From the NCBI RefSeq assembly GCF_022605725.1, contig NC_065547.1, positions 7,977,167-8,041,166 on the forward strand: 64,000 nucleotides of DNA, given 5' to 3'. The notes under the pieces were generated by a model that was not told the origin of the DNA, did no database searches, and saw nothing but the letters and a program-made list of their open reading frames with translations. This document shows, piece by piece, positions 36,701 through 48,600 of the stretch (position 1 is the stretch's first letter; every line of letters begins with the position of its first letter). The DNA is from Anthonomus grandis grandis. Taxonomy: Eukaryota > Arthropoda > Insecta > Coleoptera > Curculionidae. Position numbers and translations under genes: made by a program.

Positions 36701-38080
36701 ATTTAAGAATATTATATACCGATCTGGTCAACCCAGGTCTTGAATGCGACTTGATAAGACGTCGTAGGTTCGTATATATGTGCGTAGTTGTAGCTTTAAA
36801 GATAGCTTCAACTGCCTGGAAAAATTTTCTCTTTATTCCAGGCAGTTAAATACGTTAATCGGCTAATTTCTACAGTAACTTTAAAGAAAAATTACATTCG
36901 ACTGTCTGAACCAGTTTAGTCTTTTATTCCAGGCAACTGAACGGGCTCATTTTTGAATTTTCCTGGAAATTTTAAATAAAAAATATTTTCAACAGCCTGG
37001 AAGAATTTTCTCTTTATTCCAGGCAGTTGGAAACCTCAATTGTTTGATTTCCACAATAACTTTAAAGGAAAAATAACTTAGACTGCCTGGATGACTTAAG
37101 TCTTTATTACAGGCAACTGAACAAGTGAATTTTTGAATTTCCCCGAAAACTTTATTTAAGAAAATAGCTTTAACTGCCTAGAAGAGTTTTCTTTTTATTC
37201 CAGGCAGTTGGACATGGTAATCGTCTGATGTTCACAGAAATTTTAAATGAAAAATAACTGCGACTGTTTGAACGACTTAAAATTCCAGGCAACTGAACAG
37301 ATGCATTTTCAAATTTCCCCGAAAACTTCCAATAAAAAAAAGCTTCAACTGCCTGGAAGAATTTTCTTTCTATTCCAGACAAGTGGACAAGTGCATTTTT
37401 TAATTTCCCCGAAAACTTTATATAAAAAATAGCCTTAATTGCCTAGAAGAATTTTTTCTTAATTCCAGGCAGTTGGACACGTTAATCGTCTGATTTTCAC
37501 AGCAACTTTAAAGGAAAAATAACTATGACTGTTTGGACGACTTAAGTTTTTATTACAGGCAACTGGACAAGTGCATTTTTGAATTTCCCCGGCAATTTTA
37601 ATTAAAAAATAGCTTCAACTGCCTGGAAGAATTTTCTCTTTATTTCAGGCAGTTGAACACGTCAATCATCTGGTTTCCAGTAACTTTAACGGAAAAAATA
37701 ACTTCGTCTGTCTAGATGAATTAAGTCTTTATTCCAGGCAACTGGATAGGTGCATTTTCAAATTTCTCCAGAAACTTTAAATAAAAAATAGCTTCAACTG
37801 CCTGGAAGAAACGAGTTAGATCTTTATTCCAGGCAACTGGACAGGAAAAATACCTTCGACTATTTGGGCAAGTTAAGTCTTTATTCTAGGCAACTGGACA
37901 GGCGCATTTATAAATTTCCCTGAAAATTTTAAATAAAAAATAGCTTCAACTGCCTGTAAGAATTTTCTTTTTATTTCGGGCAGTTGGATACGTCGAGTAT
38001 TTGGACGAGTTAAGTCTTTATTTCAGGCAACTGGAAAAGTGCATTTTTTTAATTTCCCTAGAAACTTTAAATAAAAAGTT
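33790..38080. repeat. Dimeric ~180-bp satellite array
   Basis: About 22 monomers; the 'cgtcaatcgtctgattt' landmark recurs mostly every 173-182 bases, with a few shortened units. Each monomer has two related ~90-base halves. Both begin with an inverted pair, CTGCCTGGA ... TCCAGGCAG (or TCCAGGCAACTG), enclosing a 14-16-base loop, and are followed by an actttaaa block. One half carries 'cgtcaatcgtctga', the other 'aagtgcatttttgaatttcc'. The array is interrupted at about 36615-36800. Minus-strand reading frames, such as 34939-35139 and 37170-37382, are translations of the repeat. Confidence 0.9.
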
Positions 38081-38982
38081 TGTACCCCGTTTGTCAAAAA
38101 AAAACGTTGATTTTATCATCAGTTTATTCAAAGCATAATTTAAGAACATCATATATCAGTCTGGTCAGCTCAGGTCTTAAGTGCGACTTGATATAAGTTG
38201 AAGGTCCTGACCCTAGCCCTCACTGACGTCGATTTTTTAATGTAGTATTATAATACGTAGTTACAGTTTATAGATGTGCCCGAATACTTGACGTGTAGGA
38301 TAGATCACACTCAAACAACATCCTGAGACGAGCACGAGGAATATTTGTCATCAAATTGTTAAGCGAACATTTTTCTTAATTATATATTATGTAAACAGTG
38401 TTCGATGGGCCACTCTATAATCTATCTATCATAGATCAGAAACTATGTAGACTGGTCCCCAAACTAATTTGAACAACATTTCATTATAAGAAAAAATTAA
38501 AGAATCATATACGGGTCGATTCAATTCAGGTCTTGGGTGCGTCGACTTGCTTATTGATTGTTCCGCTAGGACTGTTTGGCGAACGTTGGGTGATTTCTTG
38601 TTATAACCATATTTGAAGAGTACAGAGATTTTCCGCAAGGTGTGAACTTCTTGAAGAGTATTTCACAAGTTTTGTTCACAATTATGTGTAAAAGGAAGAA
38701 AACCTTTTTATATAAGGTAGTCAAAGAAAATTTAATTTAAAATTTACTTTTGCGACAACCAAAATTAGTATTTCTATACCATATGGTTAAAGATTCCCAG
38801 GCTGCATTGAAATTTTTGAAGGACTTTGGGTGATTTTTATTCTTTTTAAGCGAAGTTGCTTAAAGGTCAACGAGGTTTTTAATAGTGACTTTTATTTCAA
38901 GAAAAACTAGTAGCGTAAGAGCCAATTCTTCAAAAATATTTAATGCAAATTTCGTACGAATATTTGGACGTAGATACTTATA
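38081..38982. other. Spacer with dispersed repeat copies, no gene seen
   Basis: Contains two copies of a dispersed 'ggtctggtcaactcaggtctt' segment, at about 38160 and 38515. The small frames here lack recognisable domains. Confidence 0.4.
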
Positions 38983-39503
38983 CCGGGTGGCGCATCAAAA
39001 ACGAAACAGAGCCAATTACGGGCAGTCCATTAACTTTTTAAAAAAACGCTCGGACCCGTCGATTTTATTTTCGAGGGGGACACTGAATAATCACAAAATC
39101 ACTTTCCCACCTACAACCCCCTAAGCGGGGGTGGCACTACCCCTAAAATCTTAAATGGGAATGGGGGTCGAGTGATACCTCATTGGAAAGGTCTTTTAAT
39201 TCTCTTTACAAGGGTACTTGGTTTAACGCAATTTAAGTAAGTACTTTTTAAAATTTTCGCATTTAAACCTTAAAAGGTAATTTTCAATATTTTTACTTTA
39301 TCGGAAAAGGTACTTTTTCTGGTTCTTTTAAAGGTACTTTTAAGAAAAACAATGCCAGGCAGTAGGACAAAACCATCAAGTATTATGAAATTATGAGACA
39401 AAAAATGAGATAGCTCTATCATATTACAGAATATTTTGACCTTAAGTCTAGACATTTAAAAAATTATCGCAAAAATACATTAAAAAAGAATTTGCTTTAG
39501 TTC
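38983..39503. repeat. Mariner element 1 left terminal inverted repeat
   Basis: Matches the right end in inverted orientation through to 'aagaatttgctt'. It includes ggacccgtcgattttattttcg, an 'aagcgggggtggcac' block and 'atgccaggcagtaggaca'. Confidence 0.88.
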
Positions 39504-39826
39504 ACTATCTCAATCACAGACCACGTTGGTATTAATATTAATTTATTTACAAAAGTTAATAAATATCATTAGAATAATACGGATGAACGGGTCAGCCATA
39601 GAGAACGGGTCACCCAAAAAATTTTACAAATATTTGTAAAATTTTCTTGTTGACCAAAACTAAAAATTGAATTATTCTCAATTTATTCTAAATGTAGTAC
39701 GCTGTTAAAAAGGTGATTTATAGTGCGGGACTTTGTTTTTTTTAGGTAATACCTATTTTTAAAAATAAAAAAATTATTTTTTTTTTATAAAAATTTTTAT
39801 AAAAATTTTTATTTTTAAAAATAAAA

Positions 39827-40888
39827 ATGGTGCATACAACGGCAGAAAGAGTTGAAATAATTGAATTATTTTTTGGAAATAATCAATGTGCTAATAGAAC
39901 GGCGGAATTATTTAATAAGCGAAATAAAAACAGCAAGGTGCAACGAAAGTATGTATTGGAGCTTGTTTCCAAATTTCGAAAAACTGGATCAGTGGCGAAT
40001 CGCAAACGCAATATTGAAAATCCCGTAAGAAATGAAGGTATGGAAGTGGCTGTACTAGGGCATATTAATCTAGATCCTACATTAAGTACCCGTCAATTGG
40101 AAACTGTCACAGGTATTAGTCGACGTAGTATCCAAAGAACTCTAAAAGCTCATAAGTTTTATCCGTACGAAATACAATGCAAGAGCTGAATGAAGATGAT
40201 TTCGATCGGCGATCACAATTTAGTGAAATTATGAGTGAACGAATTATTAATGACTCAAATTTTTTGTTTAATACGTGTTTCTCTGATGAAAGCTCTTTTT
40301 TCCTGAATGGCTTGGTCAATCGTCATAACTGCCGATATTGGTCCGACAATAATCCTAGAGTGTATCGTGAGGTACACACCCAATACCCACAAAACTTAAA
40401 TGTCTGGGCTGGTATCTTTGGTGATAATTTAGTTTGTCCATTTTTTTTACCTGGAAATCTGACAGGTGAAATGTACTTAGAGCTATTACAACAGGTCATT
40501 CATCCAGCATTGACAGCTATAATTGAAACTCAAAATGACAGATACGATGAGGATAGATTGATGTTTCAGCAGGATGGTGCCCCACCACATTATACGTTAT
40601 TTGTGCGAGAATATTTGGATCGGACCTTTCCAGGACGATGGATTGGAAGAAGAGGTGCTATTGAATGGCCTTCACGATCACCGGATTTATCACCTCTAGA
40701 CTTTTTTCTTTCGGGTCACTTAAAAAGCAAAGTTTATGAGACTGAACCCACTTCGTTAGAAGATTTACAAGGCAGAATTGTAAATGAGTGTCTTCAAATC
40801 ACTCCTGCAGAACGTGCGACAACGCTTTGAGCAAAATCTTTTTTATTGTATGGAGAATGGAGGTGGCTATTTTGAACATTTATTATAA
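39827..40888 (+). pseudogene. Mariner-type transposase (DD41D spacing), two frameshifts
   Basis: About 350 codons from MVHTTAERVEI. The N-terminal third has paired helix-turn-helix domains (VEIIELFFGNNQCANRTAELF and TLSTRQLETVTGISRRSIQRT). The catalytic core has Asp in CFSDESSFF, Asp in MFQQDGAPPH and Asp in SPDLSPLDF. Counting residues gives 41 between the second and third Asp, the spacing of the DD41D (rosa-like) group rather than DD34D mariners. Frameshifts fall near 40170-40180, after YPYEIQ, and near 40800, just before NVRQRFEQNL. The normal end would be GGGYFEHLL-stop at 40888. It would carry out cut-and-paste transposition at TA, but this copy is broken. Confidence 0.88.
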
Positions 40889-40895
40889 GCTAACA

Positions 40896-41401
40896 CTTAA
40901 GCAAATTCTTTTTAAATCTATTTTTGCGATAATTTTTTGAATGACTAGACTTTAAAGTCAAAATATTCTGTAATATGATAGAGCTATCTCATTTTTTGTC
41001 TCATAATTTAATAATACTTGATGGTTTTGTCCTACTGCCTGGCATTGTTTTTCTTAAAATTACCTTTGATGATATATTGAATGATAAAGTAAAAATATTG
41101 AAAATTACCTTTTAAGGTTTAAATGCGAAAATCTTAAAAAGTACTTACTTAAATTACGTCAAACCAAGTACCCTTATAAAGAGAATTAAAAGACCTTTCC
41201 AATGAGGTATCATTCGACCCCCCTTCCCATTTAAGATTTTAGGGGTAGTGCCACCCCCGCTTAGGGGGTTGTAGGTGGGAAAGTGATTTTGTGATTATTA
41301 AGTGTCCCCCTCGAAAATAAAATCGACGGGTCCGAGCGTTTTTTTAAAAAGTTAATGGACTGCCCGTAATTGGCTCTGTTCCGTTTTCGATGCGCCACCG
41401 G
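40896..41401. repeat. Mariner element 1 right terminal inverted repeat
   Basis: The inverted partner of 38983-39503. It begins eight bases after the transposase stop codon, so the coding sequence fills nearly all the space between the repeats. Confidence 0.88.
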
Positions 41402-41403
41402 TA

Positions 41404-42516
41404 TTGATCACACCAACCAATTCCAACCAATCGGTTTTAATATTAAATAGATGTTTGTAGTATATTTTTAAACAAAGATAGTTTCAATATATCTAAATTT
41501 TCTTTAAATATTGCTTGATAATATTCTTTGAATCATCTAACGTCCCATGTCCTTTTCATCTAGTATGTAAGCATAAAATAATAATTTACTATTAGAAGGA
41601 AATAATCTGCATTCATTTCCTTAAACGAAAAAAGTTTAATTTTCTTTACCTACTGCATTTAGAGCCGACAGACAAAGCAAGTGAGAGTCGTATCATTGGT
41701 AGGAATCCTGAATTATTGGACGAACGTCTCTAATGTATTTTACAGTTAGTCTGACAAAGATGATTACTGTATTTATTCAGGTTTTTCTAGAAACTCAAAT
41801 TTTCCTCATCCTTTTCTTCTTGGTGGTTGAACTTAAGTATTTTCTAAAATTTCAATATTTTTTCTTATTTTTCAACGGGAACCTTTGGTTTTTTCTTTTT
41901 AACAAATAAAGTGTCCAAACTTTCATTAACCTAAGCCGTTAAAACCATTTTTGAACATCTCAATATTCAAATTTCCCGCCACCATGACAGTGTCACCTAT
42001 TTAAATCGGTTTTAAATAAAATTCCAAATAGTTTCATGGATAAATTTTCAAAGATGGTGGTCCAGCATGTATCTTGTTTGCAATGAGTGCGACAAAGATG
42101 GGTATATGTGTGTATGTCGTAGGCGATTTGCGGAATATGAACATCTTGGGAAGGTCATTGATTACAGTTGAATTTTTTCAGATTTTGGTAGTTGAATATT
42201 TTTTATTCAAAAATGCATATACCTAGGTGTCAATAAGAACGACTTTTTTTAAATATGAAAATAAGGCAAAACAATTCAAAGGGCTTAAGCCTTGGCAGAT
42301 ATACTAACTTTCAGATAAAATGAATGCAAAATAAACGACTAAATAATACAGCAATCAGTAATCAATTCGATACTTATAAATATTTGTGCAAATGCCAACT
42401 AACTAATATGTGTATATTGTTAAGTAATGCCATTCAAGGTGAACATATTCCTGTTTATTTATTCTAAGAGCATACACTTTAACAGTTAAAATATTTATTA
42501 ATAATGACTTTTACAG
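41404..42516. other. Upstream flank or intron of the echinus gene
   Basis: No coding exon was recognised. The last 20 bases form a good acceptor (tgacttttacag) for the short exon at 42517. The stretch 41960-42110 shares 'attcaaattt.ccgcc' and 'aatgagtg.gacaaagatg' with 47345-47425, a diverged repeat that precedes the next exon as well. Confidence 0.45.
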
Positions 42517-42609
42517 GTACTTTGGCATTTGGACATCTTCAGGGAGAACTTTGAGAGTTTAGAAAACCATGCTTGTCTGGTCGAATCCTGCCTTTTTTGC
42601 CTACTTAAG
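42517..42609 (+). CDS. ec: Short internal echinus exon (31 codons)
   Basis: Lies between TTTTACAG and GTAAGT, phase 0 at both ends. Its peptide, VLWHLDIFRENF...CLVESCLFCLLK, aligns with the USP53/54 stretch immediately after the catalytic-Cys box, including the CLVESCLFC cysteine pair. It joins in frame to ALFKELQVSPAKVLPP at 47499. No start codon is needed, and simple ORF scanning would miss it. Its recognition shows that the intron to the next exon is 4.9 kb of repeats. Confidence 0.88.
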
Positions 42610-45600
42610 GTAAGTCAGTTAATAAGTACGTAATCAGCTCGTATTACCCAACCAAGACAAATTTACTGGGAAATTTTACAATCGAGTTAAGAGGAAATTA
42701 GACAGGAAATTCGTTATGCAAGTCGCACGTTTTTATCTTTTGTTTATTTTGGCGGATCTGTAGATTGTAACGTGATATTATTAAATTAAATAATGCTTTC
42801 TGACGTTAATTAATCATGATATGTGAGAACCGAGATTAGAGATGAGGTTTCATTTTTTTTCTTATGTTAGTATGGCACACTTTTAATTAATATTATAAGG
42901 TTTGACATCGATGTTAAAAACATGGTAACGTGTAATATGTCACTTACCATTCAACAGTGTCTGATTGCAAAGACCAAGAATATCAAGAAGTTGAGACTCT
43001 GTCAATGTCACTTGTCATTACAGTATTTAATAAAAAGTAGAATAAATAATAACAAAAAATTATCAAAACTGACAACCTTATCACAACAAATACTTCTTTC
43101 TTATCTTTTAAGTATTTAATTATTTCACTATAAAGGCCAAGAATTAAAAAAAGTCGAATAAGTTTACAATCTGTCAATGTCATTTGGCATTACAAATTCT
43201 TCCGAAAATTTCATTGCAAAGGCCAAGAATTAAAGAGGCGAACATGTTGATATCTGCTTTAGGCTCTTCAGACAGTTATTCCGAATGTTAAGGTTACTTC
43301 CAGGCACTTGAATATAAACAAAATGTTCCTCAAGTCACTTAAAATGTTAGAAAAAGTGTCTCACGAACTTAAATACTTAAATTTAAGTTACTTTAAAGGA
43401 ATTTAAGTGTTTATTAAATTAATTCATTTAATGCAAGAATTTGAATTACTTAGATGATACAGGCATACGTGTTGGAATATCTTTAACATTTAATCCAGAT
43501 TCTTGAAGTAATCAAAAACTTATTCAAGGCTCTAATGGTGACTCGGAAACTTTTACACACATTTGAAATACTTAATTCAAGCCTTTTAAATAGTTAGTCA
43601 CTTATACAAGGGTTTTGAATTAAGTTATTGTTTGTTTCAGGCTCTTCGGACACTTACTCCCGAGGTTAAATTTAATTTTAAGTACTTAAAAAGTAGTATT
43701 GAAGTAACTTAAGATCTTGGAAGTTATTGCAGGATCTAGTGTTAAGATAGTGACATTGTCCCACATTGGATATGATTTTTAGGATAGTAGAATTTTTCCA
43801 CTATCCTTAATACATGAAAGTAGCTTTTGAGTTAAGTCACTTATACAAGGCTTTTGAATAAGGTTATTGCTTGTTTCAGGCTCTTCGGACACTTACTCCC
43901 GAGGTTAAATTTAATCTTAAGTACTTGAAAAGTGGTATTCAAATAACTTAAGATCTTGGAAGTTATTGCAAGATCTAGTGTTTAGAGAGTCAATTGTTCC
44001 ACATTGTATAGGATAGTAGCATTGTTCCACTATCCTTAATACATGAAAGCAGCTTTTGAGTTAAGTGGATGGAAAGAGCATTTATAAGCAGCCTGGTTTG
44101 TGTATTTTTATTTAAAATGCTTAATAGATCACTTATTTCAGGAAATTACGTTTCCTAAAAGTTACTTCTTGTTACATTATAGAAACCTTAAAATATAGTT
44201 GATACTTACTTCACAGTCTTGGATTAATCTGAAGCTTATTTCAGGTTCTTAAGTTCCTCCAAACTTTAATGGAGATACATCCAAGTACTGAAATACATAC
44301 AAATTGCTCTTTAAGTGACTTTTTTAAGTGACTTAAAATTTTGGAATAAGTGCCTCATGAATGCTTCTTCCAGTCACTTAAAAAACGTTGTGTAAATACA
44401 TGCCAAATCGTTTTTGCCCTAATTCGCATTATCCGCAAATTTGCTTTAATCTCACATGTAAACTTAGTAATAAAGACGCGTGCAAGAGTGAAGGAAACGA
44501 GCTGGTTCCCGTAGATCAGCTTCAGCGCGATGCATGGGGCAAGCATAGGAGAGGAGATATCTCTCCTCCGTCCAGTCTTCTTGGGATAATTAAAAATTAA
44601 GAACTTGTAGAAGCAGTCAAAAGTGTCAATGTCATTACAGTATTTCCAAGAATATAATTTCCAAGGCCAGGTATCAAGAATATTAAGAAATTGTTCATCT
44701 CTCAATGGCGCTTCTCATTAAAGTTCGAGGTACTAGTTCGAAGTATGATAAGGAATATCAAAAGGTTGTCAAATTTGTTAACGTCACTGCGATGATAAGT
44801 ACATCCTTTTTATCCTTTAAGTTTTTTACTTTTGAAGTATTTTAATATAAAGGCCAAGAATTAAAAAGACGAAGAAGTTAACTATCTGTCCATGTCACTT
44901 GTCAAATATTTCCAAATGTTTAATTTGAAACGATTTGAAAATTAGAAAATCAACAACGCACAGAAATTGTAAAAGTGTCAGTGACACCTTTATTTAATTT
45001 TTCAAATATTTCAACGAATATTTAAACACCAAAGGCGAGAATCAAGAAGATAAAGAGGCCATTACATTATTTGATGGTAAAGGCCAGTATATTAGAAGAG
45101 TAGCTGTCAATGTCACTTGTCATTACAGCATTAAGCAAGCAGCAAAATAAGTAAAATAAATATTATCAAATCTGATAAGGTGACTTATCATTACAAATAC
45201 TTCCCTTTTCCTCTTTAAGTTTTTTAACACTTAAGTATTTCATTACAAAGGACAAGAATTTAAAAAAGACGAAGAAGTTTACAAACTGTCGCCTGACATT
45301 TGTCATTACAAATTTTTCCCAAGTATTTTATTGCAAAGGCCAAGAATTTAAGAGACGAAGAAATTGACAGTGTCACTTGTCATTAAAAACGTGCGCAGTC
45401 GATCCATTGCTTAAGCAAAATTTGCTATTTGCGTTTCTAAATAATTATCTGCTTTCCATCACATCACGTTTTTTGATTATCTGATGGGTCCATCAATGAT
45501 TGGCTGATGGCAATCACTGATCCATCGTATTTTCGTTTTGGTGGAATGGTGTGATGGAAATGTTGATGTTGACTTTGACATTTTATAATTTTTCTTTAAT

Positions 45601-48600
45601 AATTTTTTAATTTCATCAGTCAAGCAGCTGTCAATCTGTCAACCATTCGTCAAAAAATCCTGCTGAATTTAAAAACGCGCCCATTTTTAAGTGTTTGTTT
45701 AATTTGAGAGGATTAGTCAAGAAGACTGGAGGTAGTAGAGATATCTTACCTGGGTTGGGTGAAGCTAAATCCTTTAGGGCAAGCTCGCTATATAATTACA
45801 GTAACAAGAGTGATAGAAAAACAAAGGAGGGAAAGAAAACAGCCGTTGAGGCGCGTGCGAGAGTGGGAGAAATGAGGTGGTCCACGTAGATCGGCTTCAA
45901 CGCGATGCATGAGGCAAGCATAGGAGAGAAGATATAAGAAGAAGTCATGACAAATACTTTCCTTTTAACCTTTAAGTTTTTTATTACAAAAGCCAAGAAT
46001 TAAAAAGACGTAGAACTTGACAATCTGTCAATATCACCTTTATTTCATTTTTAAAATATTTCGACCATGAACTTAATAAATAAATATACCTGGACTGCTA
46101 GTGCATATGGCCACGATACTCAAAAATGACCACTGCCTGGTGGTCGCCATTTTTATAATGGTTGTGTCCTTTTGATGTTGGTCACTCTGAACATTTTCAT
46201 TGTTGCCAACAAAAAATATATTAAATAACGGTAATGAAGTTGACGACTTAGTTTTTGGCGATTTGTAATCGACACTTGGGTATATCGTCTGCAACAGGCG
46301 ATGTAGCTTCCTCCTTATTTAATACGTGGATAATCATCCTTATTTAAACGTCACTGTTTCTCAAAACCGATTTATAGTAAATTTTCTGTATGTGTTGTTT
46401 ATGATAGAATTATATATAGAGTTGTTTATTTTTACTGTATAAACCCCTACTAACTACATAAAATCATCTATATTTTGATTTTTATAGATGGTTATACCTA
46501 TTAATGTGAAAACACTGTACATACAAGGAAAGTAAAAGTCGTAATAGTAAAAATAGAAAGAAAATAAAAATGTGTTTAACTGAATTTTTTAAGTAAAAAT
46601 TTAAATGAAGATCATCACTTTCATGGTATTAGGATTTATAAAATTCGAGTTTAAGTTTAGATTTATAAGATTCAAGTCTATCAGAATAATAAAACAAATA
46701 TTTAAAAGTGAATGCATATATTCCAAGTTGATTGAAACTTTGTCTCATTTTAGGTGAGGATTACTTTCTTTCATAAATTTTAACGAAATTCTTAAAGTAG
46801 TACAAGAAAAATCATAGATATAACGCAACTACCTTAAATTCTTAACTAAATGTAACTTTTTATTTTATATTTTTGTCAACATAACCTCTCAAAAACTTAA
46901 ATTGTTTTGTTTCTCTACAATTGGCACAACTGAAATTTGTCAGAGTGACCAACATCGAAAGGACACAATCACGGAAAATGGCGGCCACCTAGTAGTGGTC
47001 ATTTACTTTTCATTAAATTGGCAGTCCAGGTATATTTATAAAGTCCGTGATTTCGACGAAATATTATTAAATATCAAAGCCCAAAATCAAGAAGATAAAG
47101 AAGTCGTTACATTATTTGATGGTAAAGGCCAGTATAATAGGAGACAGTACAAAGAAGAGTAGCTATCAATGTCATTTGTCAATACAGATATTTTATTTGG
47201 TACCAATGGCTAAAAAGAGCTGCATCTTCAATAAGCCTCAAATTAAATAAAATGCCTCAAACCCGCCCACTATCAAAATTGCATTAAGTATAAGATATAA
47301 CCTCAATAAATAAATAATTATGACTTATTATTCAGGTTTTAATAATTCAAATTTGCCGCCAAATCGGGATACTTCTGATGAATTTCTAGTATGTATATCT
47401 TTTACAATGAGTGGAACAAAGATGTGTGCACAAGATCAGTTGACCTAAATATTTATTTGCCACATAAATTCAAGATTGACAAAAATAAAATGTTTCAGGC
47501 CCTTTTCAAGGAACTCCAAGTCAGCCCGGCAAAAGTCCTACCGCCCGATACCCTGAGAAAAATCTTATCAGACTTCTTCAAAGATGATGCCAAACTGAAC
47601 ATCAGAACTACAGAAGATGCAGGTAAGAAATTTCAACTTTTACAACAAACACCGATTATTTTAAATGCATAACCAATTTTTCTTTTACAGCCGAATGCTT
47701 CGAAGATATTCTGCAGCAAATCCACTATCACGTGGCCTACAAGAACATCGACGACAAATGTATGGTTCCTAATTGTATACCTCACCAAAAATTTGCCATG
47801 AAGTTGGTAGAGCAAGCCGTATGTAGCAGATGCGGCATAACTAACAAACATCTTGAGTACACACAAGTAAGAAGTAAACCTGTAAAGTTATTCAAATAAT
47901 CCATTTTTATTTGCCTTACAGATGATTCAATATGTGTCAACATCAGCCTTGGTCTATCAACTCAGAAGTAACATAGAACGCGCTGATCCATTCGGACGAT
48001 TGATCCAGAGGGCCAGCAATATGGGGGAGGCAGGAAAATGCTTGGTAAACCTCGAAAACATTCAGAAACCATTTTCTTCAATAACAAGTTTTTCAGGACC
48101 CATGTGGCTACCCGACGTACACCAACCGAGTTCTCAGGAACTACCCTGAAATCGTATCGATTGGCTTGGTGTGGAACTCAGAAAAACCACCCCTAGACCA
48201 CGTGCTAGAAGTGATTACATCCATAGACACCACTTTGCATCTCAATCATATATTCAACAACGTTACAGACTTTAGATGGAACGAAAAAGTTTCTCATAAG
48301 TTAGTAGGCTTGGTGACCTACTATGGCAAGCACTACTCCACCTTTTTCTATCACAAAAAATTAGCCGAGTGGATTTATTTGGATAACGAGAACGTTAGGA
48401 CAGTCGGAACCGAATGGGAGCAAGTGGTAGAACAATGCAAAAGAGCCAAATTCCAACCAGTACTACTTTTCTACGCTATCCCGAACGAGATGTGCATATC
48501 CAAAATCCTCGGGACCAATCAGCAACAGTTACTAAGACGCTCAATCACTCCCAGTCCGGAGAAACCCAATATGGACCCAGCGAGACGTGCAATAACCCCA

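Larger units (their letters stand above)
38983..41401 (+). mobile_element. Tc1/mariner-superfamily element 1 (2.4 kb, long inverted ends)
   Basis: Bounded by TA at 38981-38982 and 41402-41403. The ends begin CCGGGTGGCGCATC and, inverted, CCGGTGGCGCATC. The inverted repeats extend about 520 bases each (38983-39503 and 40896-41401), which is far longer than the 20-30 bases of classic mariners. A single transposase gene lies between them. Sequence divergence between the arms is modest, with a few indels. Confidence 0.9.
42610..47498. repeat. Echinus intron made of duplicated repeat fragments
   Basis: No host exon is visible inside. Recurring blocks are 'gacaatctgtcaatgtcacttgtcattaca', 'gccaagaattaaaaagacgaagaag', and 'cgcgatgcatg(g/a)ggcaagcataggagag' (44530-44560 and 45900-45930). 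The module at 45016-45130 recurs at 47055-47190 as a direct copy (tacattatttgatggtaaag). A mirror pair is formed by 46082-46205 and 46910-47045. Short frames at 44388-44600, 45695-45889 and 46902-47162 lie in these repeats and are not genes. Confidence 0.7.

Noticed and set aside
34939..37432. Small frames with repeated LPGI, FQAVE and KFPGKF peptides
   Set aside because: Conceptual translations of the ~180-bp satellite. They are interrupted frequently and have no start context or conservation beyond the repeat itself.
33790..38080. CRISPR-like array (regular short repeats)
   Set aside because: The unit is a ~180-bp satellite with no unique spacers or cas genes, in a eukaryotic context.
47391..47672. 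A 93-codon frame starting at 47391 as the start of the echinus product
   Set aside because: It reads through the acceptor at 47498 and the donor after 47622. The USP53/54 alignment shows an upstream exon (42517-42609) joining at 47499.
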